A stretch of 64,000 nt of DNA, from assembly GCF_002441655.1 (NCBI RefSeq), contig NZ_JXJU01000008.1:43492-107491 (forward strand). Reading direction: 5' to 3'. The position numbers and the translations under genes are program-made. Below are positions 8,313-18,046 of this stretch, one piece after another (within the stretch, counting starts at the first letter, position 1; every line of letters begins with the position of its first letter). The notes beneath the pieces are model-generated. The model ran no database searches. It saw nothing but the letters and a program-made list of their open reading frames with translations, and had not been told where the DNA came from. The DNA comes from Lactococcus fujiensis JCM 16395. Its GTDB lineage: Bacteria > Bacillota > Bacilli > Lactobacillales > Streptococcaceae.

Positions 8313-10136
8313 TTAATCTTCATCCATGCTCAAAACAGACAGAAAAGCTTCTTGTGGTACTTCGACTGAACCAATTGCTTTCATTCGTTTTTTCCCTGCT
8401 TTTTGTTTTTCCAATAATTTTCGTTTCCGAGAAATGTCACCACCATAACATTTTGCTAATACATTTTTCCGCAATGCCTTAATGTCACTTCTGGCAACGA
8501 CTTTATTTCCAATCGTAGCTTGAATGGGAACTTCAAATTGTTGACGAGGAATTAATTTACGTAGTTTTTCAACAATAGTCCGTCCTCGTTCTTGCGCAAA
8601 TTCTTTATGTGAAATAAAAGAGAGTGCATCTACTTTATCTCCGTTGAGTAAAATATCCATTTTTACTAAATTTGAAGGACGATAATCAGATATTTCATAA
8701 TCAAAGCTTGCATACCCTTTCGTTGAAGATTTCAATTTGTCGAAAAATTCAAAGACAATTTCACTAAGTGGAATATGGTATTGCACATTAACACGATTGG
8801 CATCTAAATAATCCATGGTCACAAATTCACCACGTTTTCTCTGAGCCAATTCCATCACTGGGCCAACAAAATCATTGGGCACCATAATCTGTGCTTTTAC
8901 AAATGGTTCTTCGATTGTTTCAATTCGAGTTGGATCTGGGAAGTCACTTGGATTGGCAACTTCAAGGACTTCACCATCTGTTGTTTTAATATGATAAACC
9001 ACCGATGGGGCAGTCATAATGAGATCAAGGTTGAATTCACGCTCCAAACGTTCTTGAACCACATCCATATGAAGCATCCCCAAAAAGCCACATCGAAAAC
9101 CAAAACCTAGCGCCTGTGATGTTTCAGGTTCAAATTGAAGACTGGCATCGTTTAATTGTAATTTTTCTAGGGCTTCACGTAAATCATTATATTTATTAGA
9201 TTCAACTGGATAAATCCCTGCAAAAACCATCGGATTCATTTTTTTGTAGCCAGCAAGAGGCACTGTTGCTGGATTTTCAGCCAAAGTGATGGTATCTCCA
9301 ACTCGTGTATCCTGCACTGTTTTAATACTTGCGGCAATATACCCAACATCACCTGACATTAAAAAATCACGAGCAACAGCTTTAGGGGTAAAAATTCCTA
9401 CTTCTGTCACGTCAAATTCTTTACCATTGGACATTAATTTGATTTTGTCTCCAACTTTTACGACGCCTTCTTTTAATCGGACTTGTAAAATAACGCCTCG
9501 ATATGCGTCATAGACGGAGTCAAAAATGAGTGCTTGAAGTGGAGCATCTACTTCACCTTGTGGTGCTGGTACTTTCTCAACAATTTGTTCAAGAATTTCT
9601 TCAATTCCAATTCCAGCTTTCGCAGAAGCTAAGACGGCCTCAGAAGCATCTAAACCAATGACGTCCTCAATTTCTTGCCGAACGACTTCTGGTTGTGCAC
9701 TCGGCAAATCAATTTTGTTGATGACTGGAATAATTTCAAGATCATTGTCAAGTGCCAGATACACATTGGCAAGCGTTTGCGCTTCAATTCCTTGAGCAGC
9801 ATCAACCACTAAAATAGCCCCTTCACATGCGGCTAAACTCCGTGAAACTTCGTATGAAAAATCCACGTGTCCTGGTGTGTCAATGAGATGGAAAATATAA
9901 GTCTCCCCATCTTTGGCATGATAATTTAACTCAATGGCATTTAATTTGATGGTGATGCCACGTTCACGTTCCAAATCCATACTGTCTAACATTTGGGCTT
10001 GGAGTTCACGTTTTGATACAGTTTCTGTTAATTCCAAAATTCGGTCTGCCAAAGTTGATTTACCATGGTCAATATGCGCAATAATACTAAAATTTCTGAT
10101 TTTCTCTCTACGCGCATTCATTTCATTAATATTCAT
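8313..10136 (-). CDS. lepA: Elongation factor 4 (LepA), ribosome back-translocase GTPase
   Basis: A 607-residue translational GTPase that acts on stalled or mis-translocated ribosomes and in 30S biogenesis. G1 is AHIDHGKST at residues 20-28, G3 DTPGHVDF near 85, G4 NKIDLP near 139. The C-terminal third carries the LepA-specific domain with [15 protein letters not shown] and [16 protein letters not shown], which distinguishes it from EF-G. Length is normal. The ATG at 10136 is preceded by GAGGAAATTCG. The gene stands alone between aldB and gyrA, with its own extended -10 promoter and terminator. Nothing unusual is seen in it. Confidence 0.97.
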   Translation of the reverse strand: MNINEMNARREKIRNFSIIAHIDHGKSTLADRILELTETVSKRELQAQMLDSMDLERERGITIKLNAIELNYHAKDGETYIFHLIDTPGHVDFSYEVSRSLAACEGAILVVDAAQGIEAQTLANVYLALDNDLEIIPVINKIDLPSAQPEVVRQEIEDVIGLDASEAVLASAKAGIGIEEILEQIVEKVPAPQGEVDAPLQALIFDSVYDAYRGVILQVRLKEGVVKVGDKIKLMSNGKEFDVTEVGIFTPKAVARDFLMSGDVGYIAASIKTVQDTRVGDTITLAENPATVPLAGYKKMNPMVFAGIYPVESNKYNDLREALEKLQLNDASLQFEPETSQALGFGFRCGFLGMLHMDVVQERLEREFNLDLIMTAPSVVYHIKTTDGEVLEVANPSDFPDPTRIETIEEPFVKAQIMVPNDFVGPVMELAQRKRGEFVTMDYLDANRVNVQYHIPLSEIVFEFFDKLKSSTKGYASFDYEISDYRPSNLVKMDILLNGDKVDALSFISHKEFAQERGRTIVEKLRKLIPRQQFEVPIQATIGNKVVARSDIKALRKNVLAKCYGGDISRKRKLLEKQKAGKKRMKAIGSVEVPQEAFLSVLSMDED

Positions 10137-10171
10137 TCGAATTTCCTCAATTTACTAGGGGTATTGAATCT

Positions 10172-10180
10172 ATTATAGCA
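10172..10180 (-). promoter_or_regulatory. Extended -10 promoter of lepA
   Basis: TGCTATAAT on the minus strand, about 36 bases before the lepA ATG. No good -35 is present at 17 bases. Confidence 0.55.
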
Positions 10181-10192
10181 TATTTTTTTCAC

Positions 10193-10219
10193 AAAAAAGG
10201 CGGTCAATATTGACACACC
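10193..10219 (-). terminator. Intrinsic terminator of aldB
   Basis: On the minus strand GGTG-T-GTCA, loop ATAT, TGAC and CGCC with one bulged T, then six T. The GTCAATATTGAC palindrome seen here is the core of this stem. Confidence 0.7.
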
Positions 10220-10262
10220 CTCTTCTGCTTTCTTGCTCGGAATAACACGATTACACCTCGTT

Positions 10263-10928
10263 TTAGTCAAATGACAGCTTGTTAAAACTTGCGTTATCTT
10301 CAGCAAATTCTTGTTCGATTTGCCCCACTTGTCCAAATTCGACATGTAATTTGTCACCAACAAAATGAACCAAATGTGCACCAAATGTTCGATCATCTGA
10401 TATAAAATGAAGATGAAATCCGTTTCCGTAAAGACTCTCTAAGTGCTTTGGTGACCATATTCCAACAATGGTACCTGATATATTCTCTTTTGTAAAATGA
10501 GGCTGTTTGGCTAAAATATCAAGATAAGGTGCTGTATTACGAGGGGGTTTTGACGAAATTTCAATTGATTTAAAAGTCCCTGAAATAAGGACACTATAAG
10601 GAACATTAGCATTTGTGATGCGCTCAGTCAATAGAGACTCGATTGTTTCACTCGTTAAATCTGTAAGATCAGTTGCCACACTCACATGATGTTCAACAAC
10701 TGCTGCATAGGGCATCGTTTCGTCATAACTGACCAAACGGACCTGATTTTCATTTGATCCGTGATAAACATGGCCATTCAGGATAATCACTTCCCCATCA
10801 GCGCCATCCAAAGTTCCAATCCCATTGAGACCATGTTTTAACACTTCTCCAGCTGTAATAGTGCCTTCATAAAAGCCACCATAAAGTGTCGTATATGTAT
10901 TATGTTGAAAAATTTTACTTGTTTTCAT
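10263..10928 (-). CDS. aldB: Alpha-acetolactate decarboxylase
   Basis: A 221-residue cytosolic enzyme that decarboxylates alpha-acetolactate to acetoin, diverting pyruvate-derived acetolactate from valine/leucine synthesis and limiting acidification. The family N-terminus TLYGGFYEGTITAGEVLKHG, the GTLDGADGEVI and LNGHVYHG blocks, and the metal-ligand segment HLHFISDDRTFGAHLVHF near residue 180 (HxH and a third His) are present. Length is slightly below the usual 235-240 but all blocks are there. In lactococci aldB often sits beside leucine genes; here it stands alone, divergent from murT, with an extended -10 (TGCTATAAT at 10964-10972). No leu or ilv gene is in the window. Confidence 0.92.
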   Translation of the reverse strand: MKTSKIFQHNTYTTLYGGFYEGTITAGEVLKHGLNGIGTLDGADGEVIILNGHVYHGSNENQVRLVSYDETMPYAAVVEHHVSVATDLTDLTSETIESLLTERITNANVPYSVLISGTFKSIEISSKPPRNTAPYLDILAKQPHFTKENISGTIVGIWSPKHLESLYGNGFHLHFISDDRTFGAHLVHFVGDKLHVEFGQVGQIEQEFAEDNASFNKLSFD

Positions 10929-10963
10929 ATTAAATGCTCTTTCCAGTTTATTCTGAATAATTC

Positions 10964-10972
10964 ATTATAGCA
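10964..10972 (-). promoter_or_regulatory. Extended -10 promoter of aldB
   Basis: TGCTATAAT on the minus strand, 35 bases before the ATG, back-to-back with the murT promoter. Confidence 0.55.
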
Positions 10973-11048
10973 CAATAATTTGTAAAAAATAGTTTGATCA
11001 GTCTATCTATTTTTACGTTGTTTCTAATTTCAAAAAAGTTTTGATTTT

Positions 11049-11056
11049 GCTATAAT
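11049..11056 (+). promoter_or_regulatory. Extended -10 of murT, 6 nt from the ATG
   Basis: TGCTATAAT with TATAAT at 11051-11056, then AGCATC and the ATG at 11063. The expected first transcribed base is at or next to the start codon. No Shine-Dalgarno sequence is present upstream. Confidence 0.8.
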
Positions 11057-11062
11057 AGCATC

Positions 11063-12412
11063 ATGACAATTAAAACATCATTCGCGAAAGCAGTAGGTAA
11101 GACCTCGGGTTTTGTGTTGGAAAAATTTTTCAAACGTGGCTCGACATTCCCTGGTAAAATTGCACTAAAATTTGACCCCAAAATATTGAGTCAGCTAACT
11201 AAAAACTATGAAATAATTGTAATTACCGGAACGAACGGTAAGACTTTGACTACGGCATTAACGGTTGGGATTCTCGAAAAAGCTTGTGGCCCTGTTGTCA
11301 CCAATCAAACTGGTGCCAATATGATTACTGGGATTGTTTCCACTTTTTTGAAAGCACCCAAAGCTAAAGTTGGGCAAAAAAAATATGCCGTTTTGGAAAT
11401 CGATGAAGCAAGTTTACCCCGTATCACACAATATTTAAAGCCTTCTTTATTTGTTTTTACAAATATTTTCCGTGATCAGATGGATCGTTATGGTGAAATT
11501 TACACCACTTTTGATTTTATTGTGAAAGGAGCTGCTCAAGCGCCTGAAGCAACGATTTTACTGAATGGTGATAGTCCCCTTTTTAATTCTAAAAAATTGG
11601 TTAATCCCGTCAAATACTACGGCTTCGATCACGAGAGTCATCAACCAAAGCGGGCACATTATAACACCGAAGGCGTGCTTTGTCCAGTTTGTCATCATAT
11701 TTTAGATTTCGAAATGAATACGTATGCGAATTTAGGAAATTACATCTGTCAAAATTGTGGCTTTACTCGTCCACAATTAGATTACAAGTTGTCAGAACTG
11801 ACTGAAATTACTAATACTTCTTCCACTTTTGTAATTGATGACCATGCATATAAAATTAATGTGGGTGGACTTTACAACATCTATAATGCACTTGCAGCCG
11901 TTTCCGTTGCAGAATATTACAAGATTCCAACAGAAACAATTAAAGCAGGTTTTGATCAGTCCAAAGCTGTTTTTGGTCGCCAAGAAACTTTCCAAGTCGG
12001 TCAAAAATCAGTGACCATCGTATTAATTAAAAATCCGGTTGGTGCAAATCAAGCGCTTGAAATGATGAAACTGGCGCCATACCCATTCACTCTGTATAGT
12101 TTATTAAACGCTGATTATGCAGATGGAATTGATACCTCGTGGATTTGGGATGCTGAATTTGAACTGATTAATGAAATGTCAATTGACCACATCTATACCG
12201 GTGGTGTACGTCATTCAGAAATGGCTCGTCGGTACCGCGTTGCTGGCTTCGATGAAAATAAAGTAACAGAATTAACAAGTTTACCAGAAGTCGTTAAGTC
12301 GATTGAGAATGATGCCTCAGATCATGTTTATTTATTAGCGACCTACACAGCAATGCTTGAAATTCGTGAGCATTTGGCAGAAAAAGGATACGTGCAAAAA
12401 AAATTGAATTGA
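11063..12412 (+). CDS. murT: Lipid II isoglutaminyl synthase, ligase subunit MurT
   Basis: A 449-residue Mur-ligase-like subunit that activates the D-Glu carboxylate of lipid II with ATP, so that GatD-derived ammonia gives D-isoglutamine. The P-loop is ITGTNGKT at 55-62. A zinc ribbon inserted in the middle domain has Cys-207, Cys-210, Cys-229 and Cys-232 (CPVC and CQNC). The C-terminal DUF1727 domain begins about residue 320 with [15 protein letters not shown]. The start matches the family N-terminus ([14 protein letters not shown]) and is directly downstream of a -10 box, so the mRNA looks leaderless. gatD follows only after 253 bases, whereas the pair usually overlaps or abuts. Amidation affects transpeptidation and beta-lactam and lysozyme tolerance. 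Confidence 0.95.
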   Translation: MTIKTSFAKAVGKTSGFVLEKFFKRGSTFPGKIALKFDPKILSQLTKNYEIIVITGTNGKTLTTALTVGILEKACGPVVTNQTGANMITGIVSTFLKAPKAKVGQKKYAVLEIDEASLPRITQYLKPSLFVFTNIFRDQMDRYGEIYTTFDFIVKGAAQAPEATILLNGDSPLFNSKKLVNPVKYYGFDHESHQPKRAHYNTEGVLCPVCHHILDFEMNTYANLGNYICQNCGFTRPQLDYKLSELTEITNTSSTFVIDDHAYKINVGGLYNIYNALAAVSVAEYYKIPTETIKAGFDQSKAVFGRQETFQVGQKSVTIVLIKNPVGANQALEMMKLAPYPFTLYSLLNADYADGIDTSWIWDAEFELINEMSIDHIYTGGVRHSEMARRYRVAGFDENKVTELTSLPEVVKSIENDASDHVYLLATYTAMLEIREHLAEKGYVQKKLN

Positions 12413-12665
12413 CTGTGATGACTAGTAAAAAATCGAATTGCTTTGTTTTTTTAAATGATAAATTCGAGATTCAATAGCCATATCTTTCACATTCTTCTAT
12501 GTAAATGTCAATAACAACATGGGCGAAATGGCTTATGCTGATAAAAATGAATATCGGAGTTATTTTTTTAACTTAGTACCATCTCTTCTTAGTGAGCATC
12601 ATTTTTACTAAAAAACTTATTCTTATCATTGACAAAAGCCTTATTAATTTAAACAGGACAAAAAA
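12413..12665 (+). other. Non-coding gap inside the murT-gatD pair
   Basis: The 253 bases between the partner genes contain no convincing gene. A 30-codon ORF at 12519-12611 has no ribosome site. TTGACA occurs at 12629-12634 but no good -10 follows at the right distance, so it is unclear whether gatD has its own promoter. Confidence 0.5.
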
Positions 12666-13442
12666 ATGACCTATACCTCTCTAAAATCAAATTTAAAAAA
12701 TCCAAAATATAACTTACGAGTCGCACATTTATATGGCGACCTTATGAACACTTATGGTGATAATGGAAACATATTGATGTTAAAATATGTCGGTGAAAAA
12801 TTAGGAGCCGAAATGATTTTTGATATTGTTTCCATCGGTGATTCATTCAAATCAGACGACTATAACCTCGTTTTTTGGGGGGGTGGTCAAGACTATGAAC
12901 AAGGAATTATTGCAACTCACCTCTCAGAACTGACCGATGAATTGCGGACCTATATTGAAAATGAAAAGCCAATGTTAGCCATTTGCGGTGGCTATCAAAT
13001 GCTTGGACAATCTTATACTTTGGCAGATGGAAAACAAATCGCATGTACTGGAATTTTAGGACATTATACTGAAAATCCTGGAAATGACCGTATCATAGGT
13101 GATGTTGAAATCCATAATGATGAATTCGATGAGACCTATTATGGCTTTGAAAACCACGGGGGCCGAACCTATCTTTCGGCTGATGAAAAACCACTTGGGA
13201 AAGTCATCTACGGGGGAGGAAATAATGGCAACTCTGGCGAAGAAGGCCTAATTTACAAAAATACATTCGCTTCATACTTCCATGGACCTCTGCTTTCGCG
13301 TAATGCTAAATTAGCTTACCGACTCGTTGTAATTGCCTTGCGGCAGAAATATGGTGATGACATTGACTTACCAGAATTTGTCGATATTATGGCAAAAGAA
13401 GAATTAGGCCAAGCAATTAGCGACATCAAAAGAAAAGCATAA
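12666..13442 (+). CDS. gatD: Lipid II isoglutaminyl synthase, glutaminase subunit GatD
   Basis: A 258-residue class I glutamine amidotransferase of the CobB/CobQ-like type that supplies ammonia to MurT. The N-terminal block [17 protein letters not shown] is typical of GatD. The nucleophile is Cys-107 in [10 protein letters not shown], and the catalytic His lies in [11 protein letters not shown] near residue 205. Start codon ATG at 12666 with AGGA eight bases upstream. It is encoded downstream of murT on the same strand, as expected for the obligate MurT/GatD complex, and ends at a strong bidirectional terminator. The N-terminal extension of about 17 residues before the conserved core is slightly longer than usual. 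Confidence 0.95.
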   Translation: MTYTSLKSNLKNPKYNLRVAHLYGDLMNTYGDNGNILMLKYVGEKLGAEMIFDIVSIGDSFKSDDYNLVFWGGGQDYEQGIIATHLSELTDELRTYIENEKPMLAICGGYQMLGQSYTLADGKQIACTGILGHYTENPGNDRIIGDVEIHNDEFDETYYGFENHGGRTYLSADEKPLGKVIYGGGNNGNSGEEGLIYKNTFASYFHGPLLSRNAKLAYRLVVIALRQKYGDDIDLPEFVDIMAKEELGQAISDIKRKA

Positions 13443-13468
13443 AAAGCTGTCATTAATGACAGCTTTTT
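13441..13468. terminator. Bidirectional terminator between gatD and the ABC permease
   Basis: A perfect 13-bp stem AAAAAGCTGTCAT / ATGACAGCTTTTT with a TA centre; U tracts exist on both strands. Confidence 0.92.
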
Positions 13469-13469
13469 A

Positions 13470-16178
13470 TTAATCTACTGATTTCAAAGCACCTAGCATA
13501 TCAACGTTTTTTAATTTTATATGGACCATAATACTCAACAAAAGTGTCGTAGCAAGTGTAATTAAGGCCGATAAAATCAGATTCGTCATGGTCAAGCCTG
13601 GACTAAACATGACCATATCCGTTGGCAACATGGTGATAATCACATGGTGTAAATAAGCTCCTAAAGCAAAACCACCAACTATTCCTAGAAAACTTAACAG
13701 AATAGTTTCACGGTAAATATATAAAGTCACTTCGTGATCATAAAAACCAAGCACTTTAATCGTTGACAACTCCCTAATTCGTTCGGATACATTGATATTG
13801 GTCAAATTATAAATCACAACAACGGCCAACAATATCGCACAGCCTATCAAAACAAACATGACCGAATTAATACCATACAAAAATGAATTAATCGTTGTTT
13901 TCAAGTCATTATTCTGTGAAACTGTCAATATTCCATTGTTTTTCATTAATTTCGCTGCGAAATCTTGAACATTTGCATCAGAATTATTTCGGAGCCCAAT
14001 CAATTGCGCATTGCTTTTGAATGATTGATGCAAAGCTTGTTCATAGGCAGCACGATTCATGAAAAGATAGTGGCCCATATACATTTCTGTGATACCAGTA
14101 ACCTTGATGGACACTGTTTTGTTATTCTCATCGGCAAGTTTTATCGTATCTCCGACCTTCGCATTTAATAATTTAGCAAATTTTTCAGAAATAACCGCAC
14201 CATGATTTGTTAAAGCTAATCCTTTCTTTGTCGTCCGATTTTGCAGGCTAACGAATGAAGAAAAATTGTGTTCATCAGAAGGAACGATGAGTTGAACTGT
14301 TTGCTTAGTTTCGACAGTTCCAACCAAAGTTGAGAATTGTTCAAAGTGAATTCCCAGATGTTTCTTGACTTCTTGTTCACCCATTAATGAATTCACTTTA
14401 GCTTGATCAGCTGCAGTAATATTTTTATCCTGAATGGCTATCATATCATAGTGTAAAATATCATTAAACTGGCGTGAGGACAGACCTGAAATCGAATCTC
14501 GAATCCCAAATCCCATCACAAGTAAGGCTGTACAGCCCGCGATTCCCACTATTGTCATTAACATCCGTTTTTTGTAACGAAAAAGATTTCGAGCTGTAAC
14601 TTTATACGTGAAACTCATCCGCCGCCAAATAAAGTTCACCCGTTCAAGTAAAATGCGAGAACCTGCTTTAGGGGCTTTAGCGACAAATAAGTCCGAAGGT
14701 TGACTTCGTAAAACTTCTTTTGACGTAAGATAGGCTGGAAAAACAGTACATAGTATCGAGATGGCAAATGCGACTACCGTCCATTGCCATGAAAAAGTTA
14801 AAGCCAAATCAGTAAACGTTGAAGATGCAGTATAGGCTTTAAAAACAACAAGCGGTAAAACCCAATGGCCTAAGACAGTTCCGACGGTTGCTCCTGCAAA
14901 TGCCGATACAAAACCGTAAACCATGAATTTTTTGCGAATTTGTCTGTTCGTATAGCCAAGTGCCTTGAGTAATCCCAAATTTGAACGTTCTTCTTCAACA
15001 AAACGAGTCATAGTTGTTAAGCTCACTAAAGCTGCAATTGCAAATAAAACAACAGGGAAAATGTTTGACAGGGTGTCAATTCGAGTTGAGTTATCGATAA
15101 ATATTTGATAACCGGGATCAGCACTATTTCGATCTGACACCGTATAAACCGGTGCAGTCAATTGATTTAATTCCTTCCGTTGCAAATTAACTTTTTCTTG
15201 AGCTATTTGAATTTGTGACCGACCATCGTCTATTTTTTTCTGAAAAGTGTCCAGAATATGAATTTGAGTTGGATCGACAGCTAATCCTGCCGCTTGTGCT
15301 TGCTTCAACTGAGCCTTTTGTAAATTCAATTCATTTTGTTGCTGATTTAGAGAAACGTTTTTTTGATTTAGTTCATTTTGTGCCTGTGCTAATTTTTGCT
15401 CAGGTCCTTTTTTCAGCGCCGCTAACCTTTTTTCAGGTTGACTCTTGAGCAAATCTTGCATTGCAATCTGATAAGCTGTTACCTTGTCTTTGTAGGTTTG
15501 ATTATACGGAGATAGGTTCACCAATGAACCATAAGAAATTCGAGCAATCATCTTAACATTTGAACGAAACGCGGAAGCAGTCGTTACCCCATAACCATTC
15601 AATTGCCCAGTTCCGATTGTCGTCTGACCAAAGGAATTTTTGTCTACGTACTCACTCGATTTTACAAATCCAACAATTTTAAATGTGTGATTCTTGAGAA
15701 TTGAAGACTCATGATCTGTATTTTCGTTCAAATTAACGGTCTGACTAATTTTATATTTGTCCTTCAGTAGATAATCTAAAGCAATTTCATTAGATTGACT
15801 GGGCATTTTCCCAGAAATCAATTGGTAAGTTGATAAAACTTTCGGTGTATTGAACAAACGAATTGCTGTTTCTGAGTTTCCAAGGGGAACATCCTGAAAA
15901 TAGCCAAACTCGACTTTCTTAATTCCATTAGCTGATTCAATTAATTTTTGGTCAGATTCGTCTAATCCAAGATTTGACACCACGGTTAAATCAGCCAGTT
16001 GATGTGTTTGATAAAATCGATTCGCTGTTTCCCGCATATCTGGTCCTGAAACTTTCAATCCGATAAATGCGAACACGCCAAGTGCCATTAAAGAAAAGAT
16101 AGAGAGAAAACGGCCGATTGAACTCGTAATCGATTTTCTGATGTCCTTATTCAGTTTTTTGGGAGGTCTTTTTTTCAT
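13470..16178 (-). CDS. ABC transporter permease, FtsX/MacB type with long extracellular domain
   Basis: A 902-residue membrane protein. One transmembrane helix near residues 22-45 is followed by a large extracellular region; this contains a Gln/Asn/Leu-rich coiled coil (about 255-340). An FtsX block of three helices spans about 370-490, a second FtsX unit starts near 545, and a final block of three helices lies at about 780-890 with the NINVSERIRELSTIKVLGF signature. This is the layout of YxdM/YvcS-like or predicted peptide-efflux permeases. I prefer the ATG at 16178 (AAGG six bases before) over GTG at 16181. It follows the ATPase gene by a few bases, forming a two-gene operon. No sensor kinase or response regulator is adjacent, so BceAB-type resistance cannot be claimed. 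Confidence 0.85.
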   Translation of the reverse strand: MKKRPPKKLNKDIRKSITSSIGRFLSIFSLMALGVFAFIGLKVSGPDMRETANRFYQTHQLADLTVVSNLGLDESDQKLIESANGIKKVEFGYFQDVPLGNSETAIRLFNTPKVLSTYQLISGKMPSQSNEIALDYLLKDKYKISQTVNLNENTDHESSILKNHTFKIVGFVKSSEYVDKNSFGQTTIGTGQLNGYGVTTASAFRSNVKMIARISYGSLVNLSPYNQTYKDKVTAYQIAMQDLLKSQPEKRLAALKKGPEQKLAQAQNELNQKNVSLNQQQNELNLQKAQLKQAQAAGLAVDPTQIHILDTFQKKIDDGRSQIQIAQEKVNLQRKELNQLTAPVYTVSDRNSADPGYQIFIDNSTRIDTLSNIFPVVLFAIAALVSLTTMTRFVEEERSNLGLLKALGYTNRQIRKKFMVYGFVSAFAGATVGTVLGHWVLPLVVFKAYTASSTFTDLALTFSWQWTVVAFAISILCTVFPAYLTSKEVLRSQPSDLFVAKAPKAGSRILLERVNFIWRRMSFTYKVTARNLFRYKKRMLMTIVGIAGCTALLVMGFGIRDSISGLSSRQFNDILHYDMIAIQDKNITAADQAKVNSLMGEQEVKKHLGIHFEQFSTLVGTVETKQTVQLIVPSDEHNFSSFVSLQNRTTKKGLALTNHGAVISEKFAKLLNAKVGDTIKLADENNKTVSIKVTGITEMYMGHYLFMNRAAYEQALHQSFKSNAQLIGLRNNSDANVQDFAAKLMKNNGILTVSQNNDLKTTINSFLYGINSVMFVLIGCAILLAVVVIYNLTNINVSERIRELSTIKVLGFYDHEVTLYIYRETILLSFLGIVGGFALGAYLHHVIITMLPTDMVMFSPGLTMTNLILSALITLATTLLLSIMVHIKLKNVDMLGALKSVD

Positions 16179-16186
16179 CACTCACC

Positions 16187-16888
16187 TTACCATTCTATAT
16201 CATCAATGTCTTTCGGTGAATCATTTCGCCAGCTTTTACTGATCGAACCATCATGCATCATAATAACACGGTCAGCAATCTCGCTAATGGCAGCATTATG
16301 TGTCACAATTATGACCGTTGTTTGATGAATACGTGACATCTCTTGCAAAATCTTCAAAACTTGTTTACCCGTTTGGTAATCCAATGCGCCTGTTGGTTCA
16401 TCACATAATAAAATTTTAGGATTTTTAGCCACTGCGCGTGCAATTGCAACCCGTTGTTGTTCACCGCCAGATAATTGTGATGGAAAGTTATCAAGGCGAT
16501 GTGATAATCCCACGTTATCTAAAACCTCGCTTGCGTCAAGTGCGTCCTTAACAATTTCAGAAGCCAATTCAACATTCTCAAGGGAAGTCAAATTATTAAT
16601 TAAATTATAAAATTGGAATACAAAACCAACATCATTCCTTCTGTAAGTAATTAATTCTTTTTCGGTAAATTGGGCAATGTCAACACCATCGATGATCACC
16701 GCCCCCTCGTCACAAGAATCCATCCCTCCCAAAATATTTAGAACAGTTGATTTTCCGGCGCCAGATGAACCCAGAATGACAGCCAATTCACCTTCTTCAA
16801 TTGAAAAATTGACTAAATTATTTGCTGAAATGATTTGATCGCCTGTCTTATAGCGCTTAGATTCATTTTTTACTTCAATAAAACTCAT
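16187..16888 (-). CDS. ABC transporter ATP-binding protein (MacB/LolD type)
   Basis: A 233-residue ATPase that energises the adjacent FtsX-type permease. Walker A is [10 protein letters not shown] near residue 37, the Q loop is in [18 protein letters not shown], the signature is [14 protein letters not shown] near 137, Walker B/D loop [12 protein letters not shown] near 158 and the switch His in VTHN near 195. These are typical of the MacB/LolD/FtsE clade. ATG at 16888 follows GAGG. The promoter has TGCTATAAT at 16923-16931. A cre-like sequence TGTAAGCGTTACTA lies at 16907-16920, over the expected transcription start, and the surrounding 16 bases recur upstream of the secreted protein at 18 kb. 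The two genes may therefore share a regulator. Confidence 0.92.
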   Translation of the reverse strand: MSFIEVKNESKRYKTGDQIISANNLVNFSIEEGELAVILGSSGAGKSTVLNILGGMDSCDEGAVIIDGVDIAQFTEKELITYRRNDVGFVFQFYNLINNLTSLENVELASEIVKDALDASEVLDNVGLSHRLDNFPSQLSGGEQQRVAIARAVAKNPKILLCDEPTGALDYQTGKQVLKILQEMSRIHQTTVIIVTHNAAISEIADRVIMMHDGSISKSWRNDSPKDIDDIEW

Positions 16889-16900
16889 TGTTTACCTCAT

Positions 16901-16916
16901 TTTCATTGTAAGCGTT
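16901..16916. promoter_or_regulatory. cre-like motif, copy 1 (over the ABC operon start)
   Basis: TTTCATTGTAAGCGTT is identical to 18311-18326. Read as TTGTAAGCGTTACTA, it fits the catabolite-responsive-element consensus WTGNAARCGNWWNCA at all but one position. It covers the predicted +1 of the ABC operon, where a repressor would act. Confidence 0.55.
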
Positions 16917-16922
16917 ACTATT

Positions 16923-16931
16923 ATTATAGCA
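16923..16931 (-). promoter_or_regulatory. Extended -10 promoter of the ABC operon
   Basis: TGCTATAAT on the minus strand, with TATAAT at 16923-16928, 34 bases before the ATP-binding protein start codon. Confidence 0.6.
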
Positions 16932-17090
16932 TAATTTGTGAATGAAAAAACGAGGGAAATGGTTAATCTACAGTCAATAGCAAAGTAAGCATTGATTTTA
17001 CTTGCCTTAGGATTTAAATGTTATCTCCAAAGTTTCATCAGAAAACCATAGAAATTTAATAGGAGATTTATTTATGACCTACAAATAGAT
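16932..17090. other. Intergenic stretch with no clear gene
   Basis: Between the ABC operon promoter and the terminator of the secreted protein gene I see only a four-codon plus-strand ORF (ATG at 17074) behind a good AGGAG site, which may be a gene remnant or chance. Confidence 0.4.
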
Positions 17091-17130
17091 GAAATAAAAA
17101 AACCGATTTAAGACGCGTCTTAAATCAGTT
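17091..17130 (-). terminator. Terminator of the secreted cell-wall protein gene
   Basis: A 22-bp perfect palindrome at 17105-17126 (GATTTAAGACG plus its complement) is followed on the minus strand by GGTTTTTTT. A second weak hairpin (TTCAAAA/TTTTGAA) lies at about 17130-17148. Confidence 0.85.
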
Positions 17131-17200
17131 CAAAAAGTTTTTTGAAAAGTCTGAGTTCCAAAGTTCAGGTTTAATGGAAAATGACAGACAATTTCTGGCA

Positions 17201-18046
17201 TTACCAACCCCCACTTTTTGGAACATTTCCCCAGTCGCCACCGAAATAATCACGGACGAGGGTATCTGCAAGGAGGTTCTGATGGGCTACAGAAAAATCT
17301 GTAGGACTTGTACCTGTAACGTTACATAAGGCCAACCATGTACTCTTTGCAAAGCCATAGCCACCAATGTAGTTTAAGTTTAAAGAAAGGTTAACGTTCA
17401 TGTTACCGCCTTGCTCAATCATATTTCTCAATGCACGAGCCTCGTCTATGGAAGAGTACCCGGTGAATTTAAGACCGTATGTATTGTTGGCTTTGGCGGC
17501 AGCTTCTTGTGCTGCAGCTTTTTCCGAAGCGATTTTTGCTGCTTGAGCTGCGGCAGCTTCTTGTTTAGCAGCTTCTGCTGCGGCTTTTTTTGCTGCCTCG
17601 GCAGCTTGCGCTGCTTTTTCGTTAGCTTTTATCACCGCTTGAATCCGACCCGTAAAGGTTGATTTATGTGCTACTTCTGAAGAAGGCAATGCGCCAACTG
17701 CAGTTTCAGCAAGACTGATATCGGCAGCAGTACGTGTTTTTTCGGCACGATCAACTGCTGCTGTAGCTTTATCGTAAGCTGTGATAAATTGATTCAAATG
17801 CAATAAACTTGCTTCAACTGGTTCATGATAGCTCGTTCCCTCTAATTGAGAGACTTCTTTAGTGATTTTATTAATTAATTCTGACGAGCGTGATTGATAT
17901 GCTTCGGTGAATTGGATATTAATAGTATCATAAAGGCGAGATTGAGTTGCAGTTGCTGTGTCCGCTTGAGCAATAGGGGCTGAGAATAAGGTCATCCCTA
18001 TTAATGCTGAAGCGGCGACTGAGGTAAGTTTTGATTTAAATTTCAA
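17201..18046 (-). CDS. Secreted Rpf/Apf-like cell-wall protein, TTG start
   Basis: A 281-residue exported protein. The signal peptide runs about 1-28 (KSKLTSVAASALIGMTLFSA then PIAQA-DT). Residues 29-135 are helical, 135-190 form an Ala/Lys/Glu-rich coiled coil, and the last 80 residues resemble the lysozyme-like domain of Rpf, Apf and IsaA-type proteins: RNMIEQGGN holds the candidate catalytic Glu, then GGYGFAKSTWLAL, a helix with LADTLVRDYFGGDWGNV and a C-terminal SGGW. It probably cleaves or binds peptidoglycan outside the cell. The only start allowing the signal peptide is TTG at 18046, with a poor ribosome site. A ~183-nt structured leader precedes it. Activity is inferred, not shown. 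Confidence 0.75.
   Translation of the reverse strand: MKFKSKLTSVAASALIGMTLFSAPIAQADTATATQSRLYDTINIQFTEAYQSRSSELINKITKEVSQLEGTSYHEPVEASLLHLNQFITAYDKATAAVDRAEKTRTAADISLAETAVGALPSSEVAHKSTFTGRIQAVIKANEKAAQAAEAAKKAAAEAAKQEAAAAQAAKIASEKAAAQEAAAKANNTYGLKFTGYSSIDEARALRNMIEQGGNMNVNLSLNLNYIGGYGFAKSTWLALCNVTGTSPTDFSVAHQNLLADTLVRDYFGGDWGNVPKSGGW

Noticed and set aside
10203..10214. GTCAATATTGAC palindrome between lepA and aldB as an operator
   Set aside because: It is the core of a hairpin followed by six T on the minus strand and is best explained as the aldB terminator.
12519..12611. 30-codon ORF between murT and gatD
   Set aside because: No ribosome site, no promoter, and no recognisable sequence; likely chance.
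13470..16888. BceAB-type antibiotic-resistance module
   Set aside because: The permease has the two-block FtsX layout with a coiled coil and no sensor kinase/response regulator is adjacent.
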